A program made the position numbers and the translations under genes. The notes beneath the pieces were generated by a model. That model worked only from the letters and a program-made list of their open reading frames with translations, had not been told where the DNA came from and did no database searches. A DNA stretch of 15,440 nt from Actinomycetes bacterium. GTDB taxonomy: Bacteria; Actinomycetota; Acidimicrobiia; Acidimicrobiales; Acidimicrobiaceae. Every line of letters starts with the position of its first letter. Position 1 is the stretch's first letter. The stretch is from contig JAJYFX010000009.1 of NCBI GenBank assembly GCA_021785315.1, forward strand, positions 1 through 15,440, written 5' to 3'. Positions 1 through 7,437 of this stretch are shown here, piece by piece.

Positions 1-1
1 G

Positions 2-187
2 ACGAACATTGACCTCATCGCTGTTTACTTGACCGGAGTCGCAACCGTCCTGCTTTTGGCAATTCCGTTCATACCGGGCCTTAGAGATATTCCCCGAGTA
101 GTCCCCGTTCACAAGGCGGTTTGGCGCAAGTGGTACAAAAGCACCGAAGAAACACCGTCTGACAACGAGGCTCAGTCGCTTACCTGA
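2..187 (+). CDS. C-terminal end of an integral membrane protein (5' truncated by the window)
   Basis: An open frame enters at position 2 and stops at TGA 185-187, giving 61 residues. It starts with a hydrophobic helix (roughly residues 4-25, rich in Leu, Val and Ala), then the motif IPFIPGLRDIPR, a basic stretch with VPVHKAVWRKWYK, and a polar acidic tail. This looks like the last transmembrane helix and cytoplasmic tail of a polytopic membrane protein. The PGLRDIPR-VPVH-WR pattern resembles tails I associate with actinobacterial membrane proteins, but I cannot name the family. It is followed by 209 bp before xseA, so the two need not share an operon. The coding call is sound; the identity is unknown. 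Confidence 0.7.
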   Translation, partial: TNIDLIAVYLTGVATVLLLAIPFIPGLRDIPRVVPVHKAVWRKWYKSTEETPSDNEAQSLT

Positions 188-396
188 AATAGCACTGGCT
201 GTTCGTGCTTCGGATATTGCGGAAAAGACAATTTGACGCTGGACGAGATTCGTTGATTCTTTCACGCATTCCGGCCAAAGGAACGAGACGATTAGCAAGC
301 ATTGCCGGCAAATTACAAAAACGCAATTACTGAACTATTTGGTGGTTAGCATCTACTTCAAGATAGTGGTGCGGATTAATAGAGTTAGGTGCTGCA

Positions 397-1827
397 TTGT
401 TTCCAGAATTCTCTGAGAACACGATCCTATCGGTGTCAGAATTAGGCGAGTTCGTGAAGGCCGCCCTCAACATGAGTTTCGGCACGGAAGGACTTTGGGT
501 TAAAGGTGTTGTGGCGTCGTATTCACCTCATACATCGGGACATCACTATCTTGACCTGCAAGAATTCGGCGACCTAGGCTCAACGGCTCCTGTGGCGACG
601 GTTAGCTGCGTCATTTGGAAGACCCGAGCCTCGTATTTGGTGCACCAAATCCAGTCAACGCCACTTGGCAATATCAAGAATGGACTAAGCCTGGTGGTGC
701 GCGTAAAACCTAATTTTTGGCCCAAAGGAGGAAGACTTTCATTTCAAATAGAAGATATTGACCTCGGGCTGTCACAGATTGCAAACCTGCAGGAAAAAGA
801 GAAGATCCGAGCAAAACTCCGGCAGCTTGGCATATGGGATCACAACCGCCGGCTCGAAGTGCCTGTAGTTCCGCTAAGGGTCGGGCTCGTTACCGCCTCG
901 GGAAGCGCGGCCGAAAGTGACTTCCTGGGAGAACTCAAAAGAAGCGGATTTGCCTTCAAGGTTACGTACCGACCGGCCTCGACCGCCGGAGATGCGGCCC
1001 CACCGCAAATATCTCGTTCTATCCAAAAACTTCAAAATTCGGACCTGGATCTCATCTGCCTGGTGCGGGGCGGCGGATCAATGTCTGACCTGTCAGTTTT
1101 CGACACAGAAGAAGTCGTCACGGCGGTAGCTGCCAGCTCGATACCTATTTGGGTCGGAATCGGCCACTCTACTGATACCACGCTCGTGGAGGAGGTGGCC
1201 AACAAATACCTCGACGTCCCGCAAAGCGTGGCCCGGGCCGTAGTCGCTAGAATTCAGGACTTCCTAGTTCAGATCGATCAGCTGAACCAAAGAGCGTATA
1301 ATCTAGGGCGCTCCAAGGTGGAAACAGCCCGGCTTCAAATATCAGAAATATCTCACCTGGCAGTGCGCAAACCCATAGAACTCATTCACGGCCACAATGT
1401 GCGGCTGAGTCAATACGTTGAACGCATAAAATCCAGCGCCCAATTATCTGTGACAAGCGCCAAGTCAGAGATCTCCAACAGCCAACGCCTTTTGTCTGCC
1501 GCGGCACGCTATCAAGTCATGGACCAGGGACGACAAGTAACAATACTGGCAGAACTGCCAAAAGCTCGGTCGCTGTCAGTATTGCGCAGTCAAGCGCATG
1601 TCCTGGATCTCCTCGAAAGCTCTGCCCGGGCAAGCGATCCGGAGGAAATGTCAAAGAGAGGATTTTCACTCCTCGCAAATGAATCAGGCGCATTGATCAG
1701 AACTATCGAGAAAATCAACGTGGGCCAGAAGATAAAGGGTATTGTCGGCCATGGTAGTTTTATCGCTACCGTGAATGAGACGAATTCAACTAATGAGGAT
1801 AACGAACGGAGTGGTGCTGGTGCTTGA
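397..1827 (+). CDS. xseA: Exodeoxyribonuclease VII large subunit
   Basis: Nuclease subunit of exonuclease VII, a cytoplasmic enzyme that degrades single-stranded DNA to oligonucleotides in repair; it works with several copies of XseB. The 476-residue length is normal for the family. Residues about 32-125 form the N-terminal OB fold (LWVKGVV, TSGHHYLDL). The catalytic domain follows, with VGLVTASGSAAESD near 162-175, RGGGSMSDL at 224-232 and GIGHSTD at 254-260. The conserved Asp, Arg, His and Asp map to D175, R224, H257 and D260. A long helical region follows, then the C-terminal SKRGFSLL and VGQKIKGIVGHG segment. The start is TTG at 397, preceded by AGGTG (387-391) at 5-nt spacing. The usual GHETD is GHSTD here, and the segment after it is divergent. 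Its end overlaps xseB. Confidence 0.95.
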   Translation: MFPEFSENTILSVSELGEFVKAALNMSFGTEGLWVKGVVASYSPHTSGHHYLDLQEFGDLGSTAPVATVSCVIWKTRASYLVHQIQSTPLGNIKNGLSLVVRVKPNFWPKGGRLSFQIEDIDLGLSQIANLQEKEKIRAKLRQLGIWDHNRRLEVPVVPLRVGLVTASGSAAESDFLGELKRSGFAFKVTYRPASTAGDAAPPQISRSIQKLQNSDLDLICLVRGGGSMSDLSVFDTEEVVTAVAASSIPIWVGIGHSTDTTLVEEVANKYLDVPQSVARAVVARIQDFLVQIDQLNQRAYNLGRSKVETARLQISEISHLAVRKPIELIHGHNVRLSQYVERIKSSAQLSVTSAKSEISNSQRLLSAAARYQVMDQGRQVTILAELPKARSLSVLRSQAHVLDLLESSARASDPEEMSKRGFSLLANESGALIRTIEKINVGQKIKGIVGHGSFIATVNETNSTNEDNERSGAGA

Positions 1828-2038
1828 ACCTGCCGGCAATGAACTTGGATATGTCGACGCACTCAACGAGCTGCGTGAACTCGTAGAACGACTCTCTACC
1901 GAGCAGGACATAGATCAATTGGCCAAAGAGGTCGGCAGAGCTAAGGAACTAATAGATTTTTGCAGATCCAGAATTAGTTATGCCGAACTCGAGATCAACC
2001 AAATCCTGTCCGACGATGCGAGCGAAGAGCCATCCTGA
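1811..2038 (+). CDS. xseB: Exodeoxyribonuclease VII small subunit
   Basis: Small helical subunit of exonuclease VII, which binds the XseA helical region. The recognisable core begins GYVDALNELRELVERL, followed by an amphipathic coiled coil (QLAKEVGRAKELIDFC) and an acidic tail, as in the XseB family. The frame is open from an ATG at 1775, but that would add 12 or more residues not expected in the family. A GTG at 1811 is chosen because a GAGG-like sequence lies just upstream and because it places the core near the N-terminus; GTG at 1814 or 1820 and ATG at 1793 are alternatives. The start lies inside the last codons of xseA (stop 1825-1827), which points to translational coupling. Identity is good; the exact start is uncertain. 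Confidence 0.85.
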   Translation: MVLVLEPAGNELGYVDALNELRELVERLSTEQDIDQLAKEVGRAKELIDFCRSRISYAELEINQILSDDASEEPS

Positions 2039-2126
2039 CCAATGATCTCGTTCGAGATGGGATATAGCCACTAGTGGTTGTCGCCCAAGCCAGTCCAGAA
2101 AAGCTGGCTGGCGGCAGATGAGTTTG

Positions 2127-2182
2127 TCGATCTGGCAATGCCCGCTGAGAGCTAATCGAAAGGCAAAATTCCGCCAGATCGA
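2127..2182. repeat. 10-bp inverted repeat between convergent xseB and nadC
   Basis: TCGATCTGGC at 2127-2136 is the exact reverse complement of GCCAGATCGA at 2173-2182, with 36 nt between. It lies in the 191-bp gap between two convergent genes. The gap also contains shorter hairpins: ATCTCG-TT-CGAGAT near 2045-2058, a CCACTAGTGG palindrome near 2070, and AGCCAG/CTGGCT near 2090-2112. The position suits a two-way transcription end. No T-run follows a stem, so this is not a textbook intrinsic terminator. Confidence 0.5.
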
Positions 2183-2229
2183 TCAGTCGAACCAAAATAC
2201 AGCTCGATCATCAGCCGAATTTCTAAAGC

Positions 2230-3066
2230 TCAAGATACCTTGAGCGAGATATCGAGGGACTTCACAGAGTGAGTTAAGGATCCGGCCGAGATATAGTCAA
2301 CACCAGTTACCGCAACTTCCCTGACCCTCTCGACAGTCATATTCCCGCTCGCCTCAAGCTTGGCCCGGCCGTTTGTGATCTTCACGGCTTCAGCCATCAT
2401 TTCGGTGGACATATTGTCTAGCAGGATTGCGGGAACCCCAAATTGCAAAGCTTCTCTCAATTCTTCTAAGGTTTCAACCTCAACCTCTACAGCCAAGAAA
2501 TGGGGTGCCGACTTATTTAGAAGTTCCAGAGCCTTGGTTATTCCTCCGGCAGCCTTGATGTGGTTATCCTTGATAAGAATCCCATCGAATAATCCGAACC
2601 GATGGTTCTGGCCGCCACCAACCGTAACTGCGTATTTTTCGAGAAATCGTAGCCCTGGGGTGGTTTTACGCGTATCAAGAATTTTTGCCTTGAATCCCTT
2701 TGTCTCGGCTACAAATTCCCTGGTCCTAGTGGAAATCCCCGAAAGCCGCTGGAGCAGGTTTAGCGCCACTCTTTCACCGCCCATTATCTTGCCCAAGTCG
2801 CCTGAGACTTCCGCGATGACGTCTCCCTTTTTAACCTCCTGGCCTTCCTCAACAAACCGCTCAACGCTTATCTGGTCGTCGACCAGGCTGAAGGTTCTGG
2901 CCACCACTGGAAGACCGCAGATGATCCCGTCTTCCTTCATCAGAAAACGGCCCCTTCCCAATATCCCAGGAGGTACCGTGAGAATCGTGCTTATATCTCC
3001 ATGACCTATATCTTCTCTGAGCCAAGAACGGAGACTCTCATCGAGAATGTTCATATCGATTTCCAT
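2230..3066 (-). CDS. nadC: Nicotinate-nucleotide pyrophosphorylase, carboxylating (quinolinate phosphoribosyltransferase)
   Basis: Converts quinolinate and PRPP to nicotinate mononucleotide, pyrophosphate and CO2 in de novo NAD synthesis, in the cytoplasm. The 278-residue product carries the family's landmarks in order: REDIGHGDIST near the N-terminus, the barrel segment ERVALNLLQRLSGIST, then ILDTRKTTPGLR, KYAVTVGGGQNHR and DGILIKDNHI, then the VEVEVE strand, ILLDNMS, LEASGNM and YISAGSLTHSV. The frame is open to a GTG at 3087, but the ATG at 3066 is preferred: AAGGGA lies upstream of it, while the GTG has no ribosome site. A TATTAT -10-like hexamer lies upstream (3124-3119). nadA and nadB are not adjacent. 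It is convergent with xseB and appears to be a single-gene unit. Confidence 0.97.
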   Translation of the reverse strand: MEIDMNILDESLRSWLREDIGHGDISTILTVPPGILGRGRFLMKEDGIICGLPVVARTFSLVDDQISVERFVEEGQEVKKGDVIAEVSGDLGKIMGGERVALNLLQRLSGISTRTREFVAETKGFKAKILDTRKTTPGLRFLEKYAVTVGGGQNHRFGLFDGILIKDNHIKAAGGITKALELLNKSAPHFLAVEVEVETLEELREALQFGVPAILLDNMSTEMMAEAVKITNGRAKLEASGNMTVERVREVAVTGVDYISAGSLTHSVKSLDISLKVS

Positions 3067-3330
3067 ATGAAAGCGACTTCCCTTCACTGTTGATTTACCA
3101 AAGAAATGTAATGCGCTAATAATAGGACAAAATCACCTAGCAGCAGAACCCGGCCACCTGCACAAATAAACCTGAGCCCCAGAAAAGCTATCTGCGTCGT
3201 CTAGCCTCAAAGCACCGAAACGAATGTGGGCAAAAGCTGGCTAATAACTACTGCGTTCTGAGCTGGCAGAATAGATGTTAGTTAGACTCAGGGAACCTAA
3301 CAACAAATAGGGCCTAAAAGTTATTTTCTA
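3067..3330. other. Non-coding upstream region of nadC
   Basis: This holds the nadC leader and a possible -10 (TATTAT on the minus strand, 3124-3119). I see no coding frame of weight, RNA gene or strong hairpin. It runs directly into the decayed transposase-like segment. Confidence 0.5.
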
Positions 3331-3591
3331 TCTACCGACCTCCGGGGCACCAATTTTGTGCCCAATGATAACAATCTTGTCCCAAGTGCCGGACTTCCGG
3401 CCGTCGCCATGTTGCCTCGCGGCCTTGAGCACTGTGGGCTGATTGACGACAAAGCGCCACTTCCGGGTCAATTCAAGAGAGCCAATCCAAGTGGAAAGCC
3501 TCCGGCGCAGGTTCATGCCAAAGGAGTCAGCGCCATCTGCCTGCAGGCCAAAGTCGGCTTCAACAACGGCATGCGGAGGATTCGGATCTAG
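3331..3591 (+). pseudogene. Remnant resembling the N-terminus of an IS1380-type transposase
   Basis: Read in one plus-strand frame up to the TAG ending at 3591, the translation gives NNLVPSAGLPAVAMLPRGLE, then CGLIDD, then a RANPSGK block and more degenerate sequence. IS1380-family transposases begin with a similar pattern: a 'D-x-x-LV-x-x-AGL' motif, a Leu-rich helix, 'GL', and an 'ANP-x-x-K' segment about 25-30 residues later. The frame then stops, and the DDE catalytic regions are not visible. This is a short, degraded similarity seen by eye. An alternative is non-coding sequence with chance resemblance. No terminal inverted repeats or target duplication were identified. Confidence 0.35.
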
Positions 3592-3592
3592 G

Positions 3593-3883
3593 TTGTCGCG
3601 AGTTAAATCAACTCTCGCCTTAGCTCTGGATACGTTACAAGTTGCCGCTGATGAAATTGCAACTACATCGAGCTCTGGATCGCGCGGCGCGCAATCACAG
3701 CTCGCAGGACAAGTCCGCAGCTTTGAGCAAAATGGTGTCGAATTGACAATCAGCGTTCCGCGGACAGACCCGCAACCGGAAAAGGGTCAGAAAACCCAAG
3801 GCCGTTCATCGGTTGCAAAAGACTTTTATCATTACCGATGCTTACAAATTCATGTCTGGCCGAGTTTGGGCGGAACCCCTTAG
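3593..3883 (+). pseudogene. Remnant resembling the C-terminal half of an IS1182-like DDE transposase
   Basis: This lies in an open plus-strand frame that ends with TAG at 3883. The translation contains LDTLQVAADE, then FEQNGVELTISVPRTDPQPE, a KGQKTQGRSSVAKDF segment and YHYRC. IS1182-type transposases carry a comparable order: a 'L-x-x-VAD-x-GY' strand with a catalytic Asp, 'C-x-x-x-GI-x-x-VP', a GRF-x-x-xDF-x-Y segment, then 'CPAG'. The GY and CPAG signatures are damaged here. The end overlaps the 3' end of the MFS gene on the other strand. The frame differs from the upstream remnant, so either two elements or one frameshifted element is represented. Confidence is low to moderate. Confidence 0.35.
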
Positions 3884-4987
3884 GAACCATAATGCACCCA
3901 TGAGGCTTGCCAAGCTAACCACCCCCATACCGAGCAGAAGCGTAGGAAGCACCACAAACGTGACGAGCGAACCAAAGACCAGCGGAGCAGATACCTGGAC
4001 CGCTCGATTCACTGCAGTGCGCAGCCCAACAGCTAGGCCTTGATCCTGTCTAGGAGTGGCCTTGGATAGAAGGCTGATCAACGACGTTTGGGAGAGCCCA
4101 TTACCTACCCCAAACACCACCTGGCATATCACCTGGGACATAAAGGATGCAAAGAAGGGAACCGCCGTAAAGGCTAAGGCCATTCCAAATAGGCTCAAAT
4201 ACAAAAGCCTTTCGGCTTGAAATCTTCGATGCAAGAGACCGGTCATTGCCGCTGCGCCAGCGCTTGCCGCCGAACCCAGGGAAAGTACAATGCCTATGTC
4301 CAGCGGGCTCCAACCCAAATGGTGCAAATAAACCACGTAGAAAGAGTTTCGTATTGCTATAAGTCCCAGACGAACCACTGAGCCGATGATTAGCAGACGG
4401 AATGCTGGCATTCCAAGCAGCCTGAAAGCTCGTCCAAAATGGCGGCTCGCCTCGATTGGCGCTTCTTGCGGCGATGAAGAAGCAGGCGGAATCTCAGAAC
4501 TTACTGAAACATCGCGCACGGTAACAGAAAATGCGACCGCCGCAATTGCACCAGCGGCGACGAAAAACGCCAGAGTCATGTTGGCGCGCGAGACGAGCAC
4601 TCCAGCCAGGAATGGCCCGCCAAAATTGCCAACCTGGGCCGACAAGCTCAGCCACCCGATTCGACGAGCTCGCCTACTCCCCTGTTCGCGCTCTCTTGTG
4701 ACCGATGTCTGAGCTCCAATCCATGCTGCGGACCGACCGAGTCCAGCAACCATCTGCCAAAAGCCAAATAACCAGACGTTGGCAACCGAAATGCTAAGTA
4801 TCGTAGCCACCCCAGCGGAAATAGCTCCGATTAGAACTACATGTCGGCTACCCAGCCGATCAGCGGCCGCCCCAATAGGAATTGCGAAAAACATGGGCGC
4901 AACTGAAACAGCAGCGACGTCAGCACCAATGGCAAACGCAGATCCATGCATCCGCAACACCCACAAAGGAATAAGAAGCATGACCAT
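3842..4987 (-). CDS. MFS transporter
   Basis: Major facilitator superfamily permease of the inner membrane; substrate unknown, probably small-molecule efflux by proton antiport. The sequence shows two six-helix halves joined by a polar loop around residues 165-190 (SSEIPPASSSPQEAP). The family's A-like motif appears as IPIGAAADRLGSRHVVLIGA, and an Arg-rich cytoplasmic loop (REREQGSRRARR) lies near 100-110. The 381 residues from ATG 4987 cut into the first helix. The same frame runs upstream for 33 more codons, through RSANLVFSIGIGQRV, to a TAG at 5087-5089, with no ATG, GTG or TTG in that stretch. An ATC at 5050 is preceded by AAGGGG at 6-nt spacing. The real start is therefore unresolved. 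No regulator is adjacent. Confidence 0.88.
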   Translation of the reverse strand: MVMLLIPLWVLRMHGSAFAIGADVAAVSVAPMFFAIPIGAAADRLGSRHVVLIGAISAGVATILSISVANVWLFGFWQMVAGLGRSAAWIGAQTSVTREREQGSRRARRIGWLSLSAQVGNFGGPFLAGVLVSRANMTLAFFVAAGAIAAVAFSVTVRDVSVSSEIPPASSSPQEAPIEASRHFGRAFRLLGMPAFRLLIIGSVVRLGLIAIRNSFYVVYLHHLGWSPLDIGIVLSLGSAASAGAAAMTGLLHRRFQAERLLYLSLFGMALAFTAVPFFASFMSQVICQVVFGVGNGLSQTSLISLLSKATPRQDQGLAVGLRTAVNRAVQVSAPLVFGSLVTFVVLPTLLLGMGVVSLASLMGALWFLRGSAQTRPDMNL

Positions 4988-5253
4988 CGACTGCGAAACC
5001 CGCTGTCCGATGCCAATGCTGAATACCAGATTTGCGGAACGACGACCGATGTCAGGCCCCTTAACTATTGCAGATCGGCATAGCTTCTAACGCTGCAATC
5101 ATATTTCGAATTCTTTTGCGTCAGCTCATCTTTCGGATTTCCCTCAGGGACAATCCAGGCAAGTGCCGCAACCGCGCCGCCACCAACTCTGAACCGCTTT
5201 CGAAAGGAGTCCGGTCGTAATGTTTCCCCGAGGAGATGCAGCGAAAAGATTTA

Positions 5254-6042
5254 TTAAGCTCTTGAACTGGTCCTTTTGATCTGAGCTTGCCCCTTCTTTT
5301 GTTGCACCGCATACCGCGAGTAGCCGAAAGTTACTAATAATAGCGCAGTGACAAGGTACATCAGGGAGAGCGCCGAACTGTCAGAGCCCGCATAAACGGC
5401 ATGAATCCAGATCATGATCAAAGCGATGACACTGAACCTGTGAACGTTCAACCACCCACGCTTCCCGTATCCAATTTTGAGTCTTGCTGAAAGCCCGGTC
5501 AGCAAACCGGCATAAAGCCCCATTGTCCCCAGGGCAACTGGAAGCGGTCTGTACGCCGAACGCAATGGGATGAATGCGCCAACCAATCCAACCTTGGCAT
5601 ATGTGTCGAGCACAACCGCCATGATATGGAGGGCCGTGAAGCTGAGGGTAAAAACAGCCAAAAGGGTATGGAACCTCATGCGGGTGATGGGGTGCAGGAA
5701 CTTGATCCTGTGCCTCGAGGGGTGAGAAAGAAAAAGTCCTGTCATTGCCAGAAACCAGAACAGGAGATATGCGGTAATACCGCTAGCTCTCGCGATCAGC
5801 CATGGGGCCATCCTCGGCTGGTCCAGATAACGGGATTCAAAAACAGTTAAAAGGTAGCCGATCGCAATTGCGTTCGCGGTGACAATTACGAGCGTGAACA
5901 GGTCAGCAACCAGCGAGTGCGGCTCATCTTCATCTAGGTATTCGTCAACCGGGTTTTCTCTTGCGCCGTCTGGTTTAGTCACCCAAAACTCTCTATTTTT
6001 CTGAGCAATAACCCGAAGACAAATCTCATCGAAGCCTGCCAT
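5254..6042 (-). CDS. Ferric-reductase-like transmembrane b-haem protein
   Basis: A 262-residue membrane protein with an acidic cytoplasmic N-terminus and about six helices (roughly 45-67, 80-104, 124-145, 165-184, 200-217 and 223-241), matching the ferric reductase-like transmembrane domain (PF01794 type). Two histidine pairs sit at haem-ligand spacing: H125 and H139 in helix 3, and H201 and H214 in helix 5. This suggests two b haems that carry electrons across the membrane. No FAD- or NAD-binding domain is attached, so the protein needs partners. The ATG at 6042 overlaps the last 17 nt of apbE, indicating coupling. In related systems this domain pairs with ApbE-modified FMN proteins; no such standard partner is visible here. 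Electron donor and acceptor are unknown. Confidence 0.87.
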   Translation of the reverse strand: MAGFDEICLRVIAQKNREFWVTKPDGARENPVDEYLDEDEPHSLVADLFTLVIVTANAIAIGYLLTVFESRYLDQPRMAPWLIARASGITAYLLFWFLAMTGLFLSHPSRHRIKFLHPITRMRFHTLLAVFTLSFTALHIMAVVLDTYAKVGLVGAFIPLRSAYRPLPVALGTMGLYAGLLTGLSARLKIGYGKRGWLNVHRFSVIALIMIWIHAVYAGSDSSALSLMYLVTALLLVTFGYSRYAVQQKKGQAQIKRTSSRA

Positions 6043-6970
6043 CCCAAATGACGTACTGGTCGATTAACGAATTCGTGAACGCCTGTCCGTAATCAGTTAT
6101 CCATGCGGCGGATATGTTTAGGGATTCCGAGACACCTTTTATGCGATCTGGGCCAAGTAGGAATAATGATTTTGACCAAACTTCCGCTTCAGCGGGGTCC
6201 TGGGCAACTACCGTAACGGCTGCCAGCCCTTTCCCGCCAGGTTCACCCGTATTCGGGTCGATGAGGTGATGCCTCAGCTCACCATTTTGCCACCAACTCC
6301 TTACGGCGGTGGACGAGGTGCAAACAGCAAGATCCAAAAGCCTCAATACCAGCACTGGATCACCTTCGGGCTGGAATGGATTTTGAACGCCAATATTCCA
6401 GCCGTTCATCGTCGGTCCGTATCCGGAACAGATGCAGTCTCCGCCAGCTTCGATCAGGAATTGCGAATGTCCAGGTTGGAGGGCCGCCGCTGACCATCTG
6501 AGCGCAAGCCCCTTGCCTATACCACCCAGGTCAATAGGAAGCTCGCCGACACGGACTAGATTTCCCGTTTTGAACTCGGGACTCCATTCCGGCAATGGAT
6601 CTCGCACATGAAGGGTTCGATCTGACTTTGACTCCGGCATGCCTTCGGTCCAGGAGTTCTTGTACCCAAGCGACACGAGATCTGTCAGAATCCTAGGATC
6701 GAACAGAAAGCCTGTGAGTTTGTAGGCCTCGTAGGCATCTTGGATGGCCATGAAGCACCGGGGCGAGACCTTGTGCCACGATTGAGGTGACTGGTTAATT
6801 TGAGATAGATCGCTGGTTGGACTGAATCTGGTGCAAGCGGTTTCTGTATCCGAAAAAACAGCCTGTACTTTCAGAAAACTCTCTTGTAAATCTTGATCAT
6901 CCCTCACTTGACAGGCCGACACTATGACCGAGGTTGCCATCGACCGGAAAGAGCCGATTACTGGTACCAT
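6026..6970 (-). CDS. apbE: ApbE-family FAD:protein FMN transferase
   Basis: The ApbE family moves FMN from FAD onto a Thr or Ser of a target protein through a phosphoester bond, using Mg2+. The 314-residue product shows the expected blocks: SFRSMATSV at the N-terminus, DLGGIGKGLAL near 147-157, EAGGD near 174-178, a CTSSTAVRSW strand, the HHLIDPNTGEP motif near 234-244, and AEVWSKSLFLLG near 262-273. No signal peptide or lipobox is evident, so a cytoplasmic location is likely. I chose the ATG at 6970, 7 nt after the preceding gene's stop; an in-frame GTG at 6991 would overlap that gene by 14 nt. The gene is in a tight operon with a b-haem membrane protein, so its target is probably part of that redox chain. 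Confidence 0.92.
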   Translation of the reverse strand: MVPVIGSFRSMATSVIVSACQVRDDQDLQESFLKVQAVFSDTETACTRFSPTSDLSQINQSPQSWHKVSPRCFMAIQDAYEAYKLTGFLFDPRILTDLVSLGYKNSWTEGMPESKSDRTLHVRDPLPEWSPEFKTGNLVRVGELPIDLGGIGKGLALRWSAAALQPGHSQFLIEAGGDCICSGYGPTMNGWNIGVQNPFQPEGDPVLVLRLLDLAVCTSSTAVRSWWQNGELRHHLIDPNTGEPGGKGLAAVTVVAQDPAEAEVWSKSLFLLGPDRIKGVSESLNISAAWITDYGQAFTNSLIDQYVIWDGRLR

Positions 6971-6977
6971 GTGAGTC

Positions 6978-7421
6978 TCAACCGAGGGCACGTGACGCCC
7001 CAGTGGAGCCGTGGGTTGGAGGTGGTGCTGTCGCTACTGTTCTCCGTGGATTGGACTGGCTTCGCGTCACAGGGGGTGAACTCTGGCTTCCTCCTGTTAT
7101 TTGCGGAGCAGACCCCGCCGATGCCGCGCCACTCAGCTGTTGAATCTGACCTTTCAACTGGGCAATCTGTGCTTGAAGCCGTGCAATCCTCTGCTGCTCT
7201 TCGCGTTGCTGCGGACTGGCCTCGGTGGCGGCTAACGACTGCGTAGTAGGTGTGATGTCGGCCGCTTTCGCACCTGAGTTACTGTAGGTTGGGTAGCTGC
7301 GATTTAGGATGTTGGCGACGTAAATTGTCGACAGCACACCCAACCCCGTTGACACTGGATACAGCACCACCAACGGCACATATTTCCTCAGCTTCGTCTG
7401 CTGCACCTTAGAGAGCTTCAT
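6978..7421 (-). CDS. Small membrane-anchored coiled-coil protein
   Basis: A 147-residue protein I do not recognise. It has a basic N-terminus, one hydrophobic segment (about 14-38) that should act as a membrane anchor, a Gln-rich coiled coil (about 70-98, heptad-like QQREEQQRIARLQAQIAQLK), and a Ser/Pro/Gly-rich tail ending in STGASRALG. The tail is probably outside the membrane. It starts at ATG 7421, 16 nt after the upstream gene, and its stop falls at the start of apbE, so it belongs to the four-gene operon. The STGAS tetrad resembles the core of ApbE target motifs (Dxx[ST]GA[ST]) but lacks the leading Asp. The role may be as a scaffold or electron-carrier subunit; this is inference only. 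Confidence 0.72.
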   Translation of the reverse strand: MKLSKVQQTKLRKYVPLVVLYPVSTGLGVLSTIYVANILNRSYPTYSNSGAKAADITPTTQSLAATEASPQQREEQQRIARLQAQIAQLKGQIQQLSGAASAGSAPQITGGSQSSPPVTRSQSNPRRTVATAPPPTHGSTGASRALG

Positions 7422-7437
7422 TCGGCCTCAGTGATAG

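Noticed and set aside
3328..3516. Minus-strand 62-residue frame whose end (DKIVIIGHKIGAPEVGR) resembles the start of DUF1918 proteins
   Set aside because: It is only 17 residues, the frame stops where the domain should continue, and about 45 unrelated residues precede it. The opposite strand gives a longer transposase-like reading.
5121..5312. Minus-strand 63-residue frame downstream of the ferric-reductase gene
   Set aside because: It overlaps the end of the real gene in another frame and has no recognisable content.
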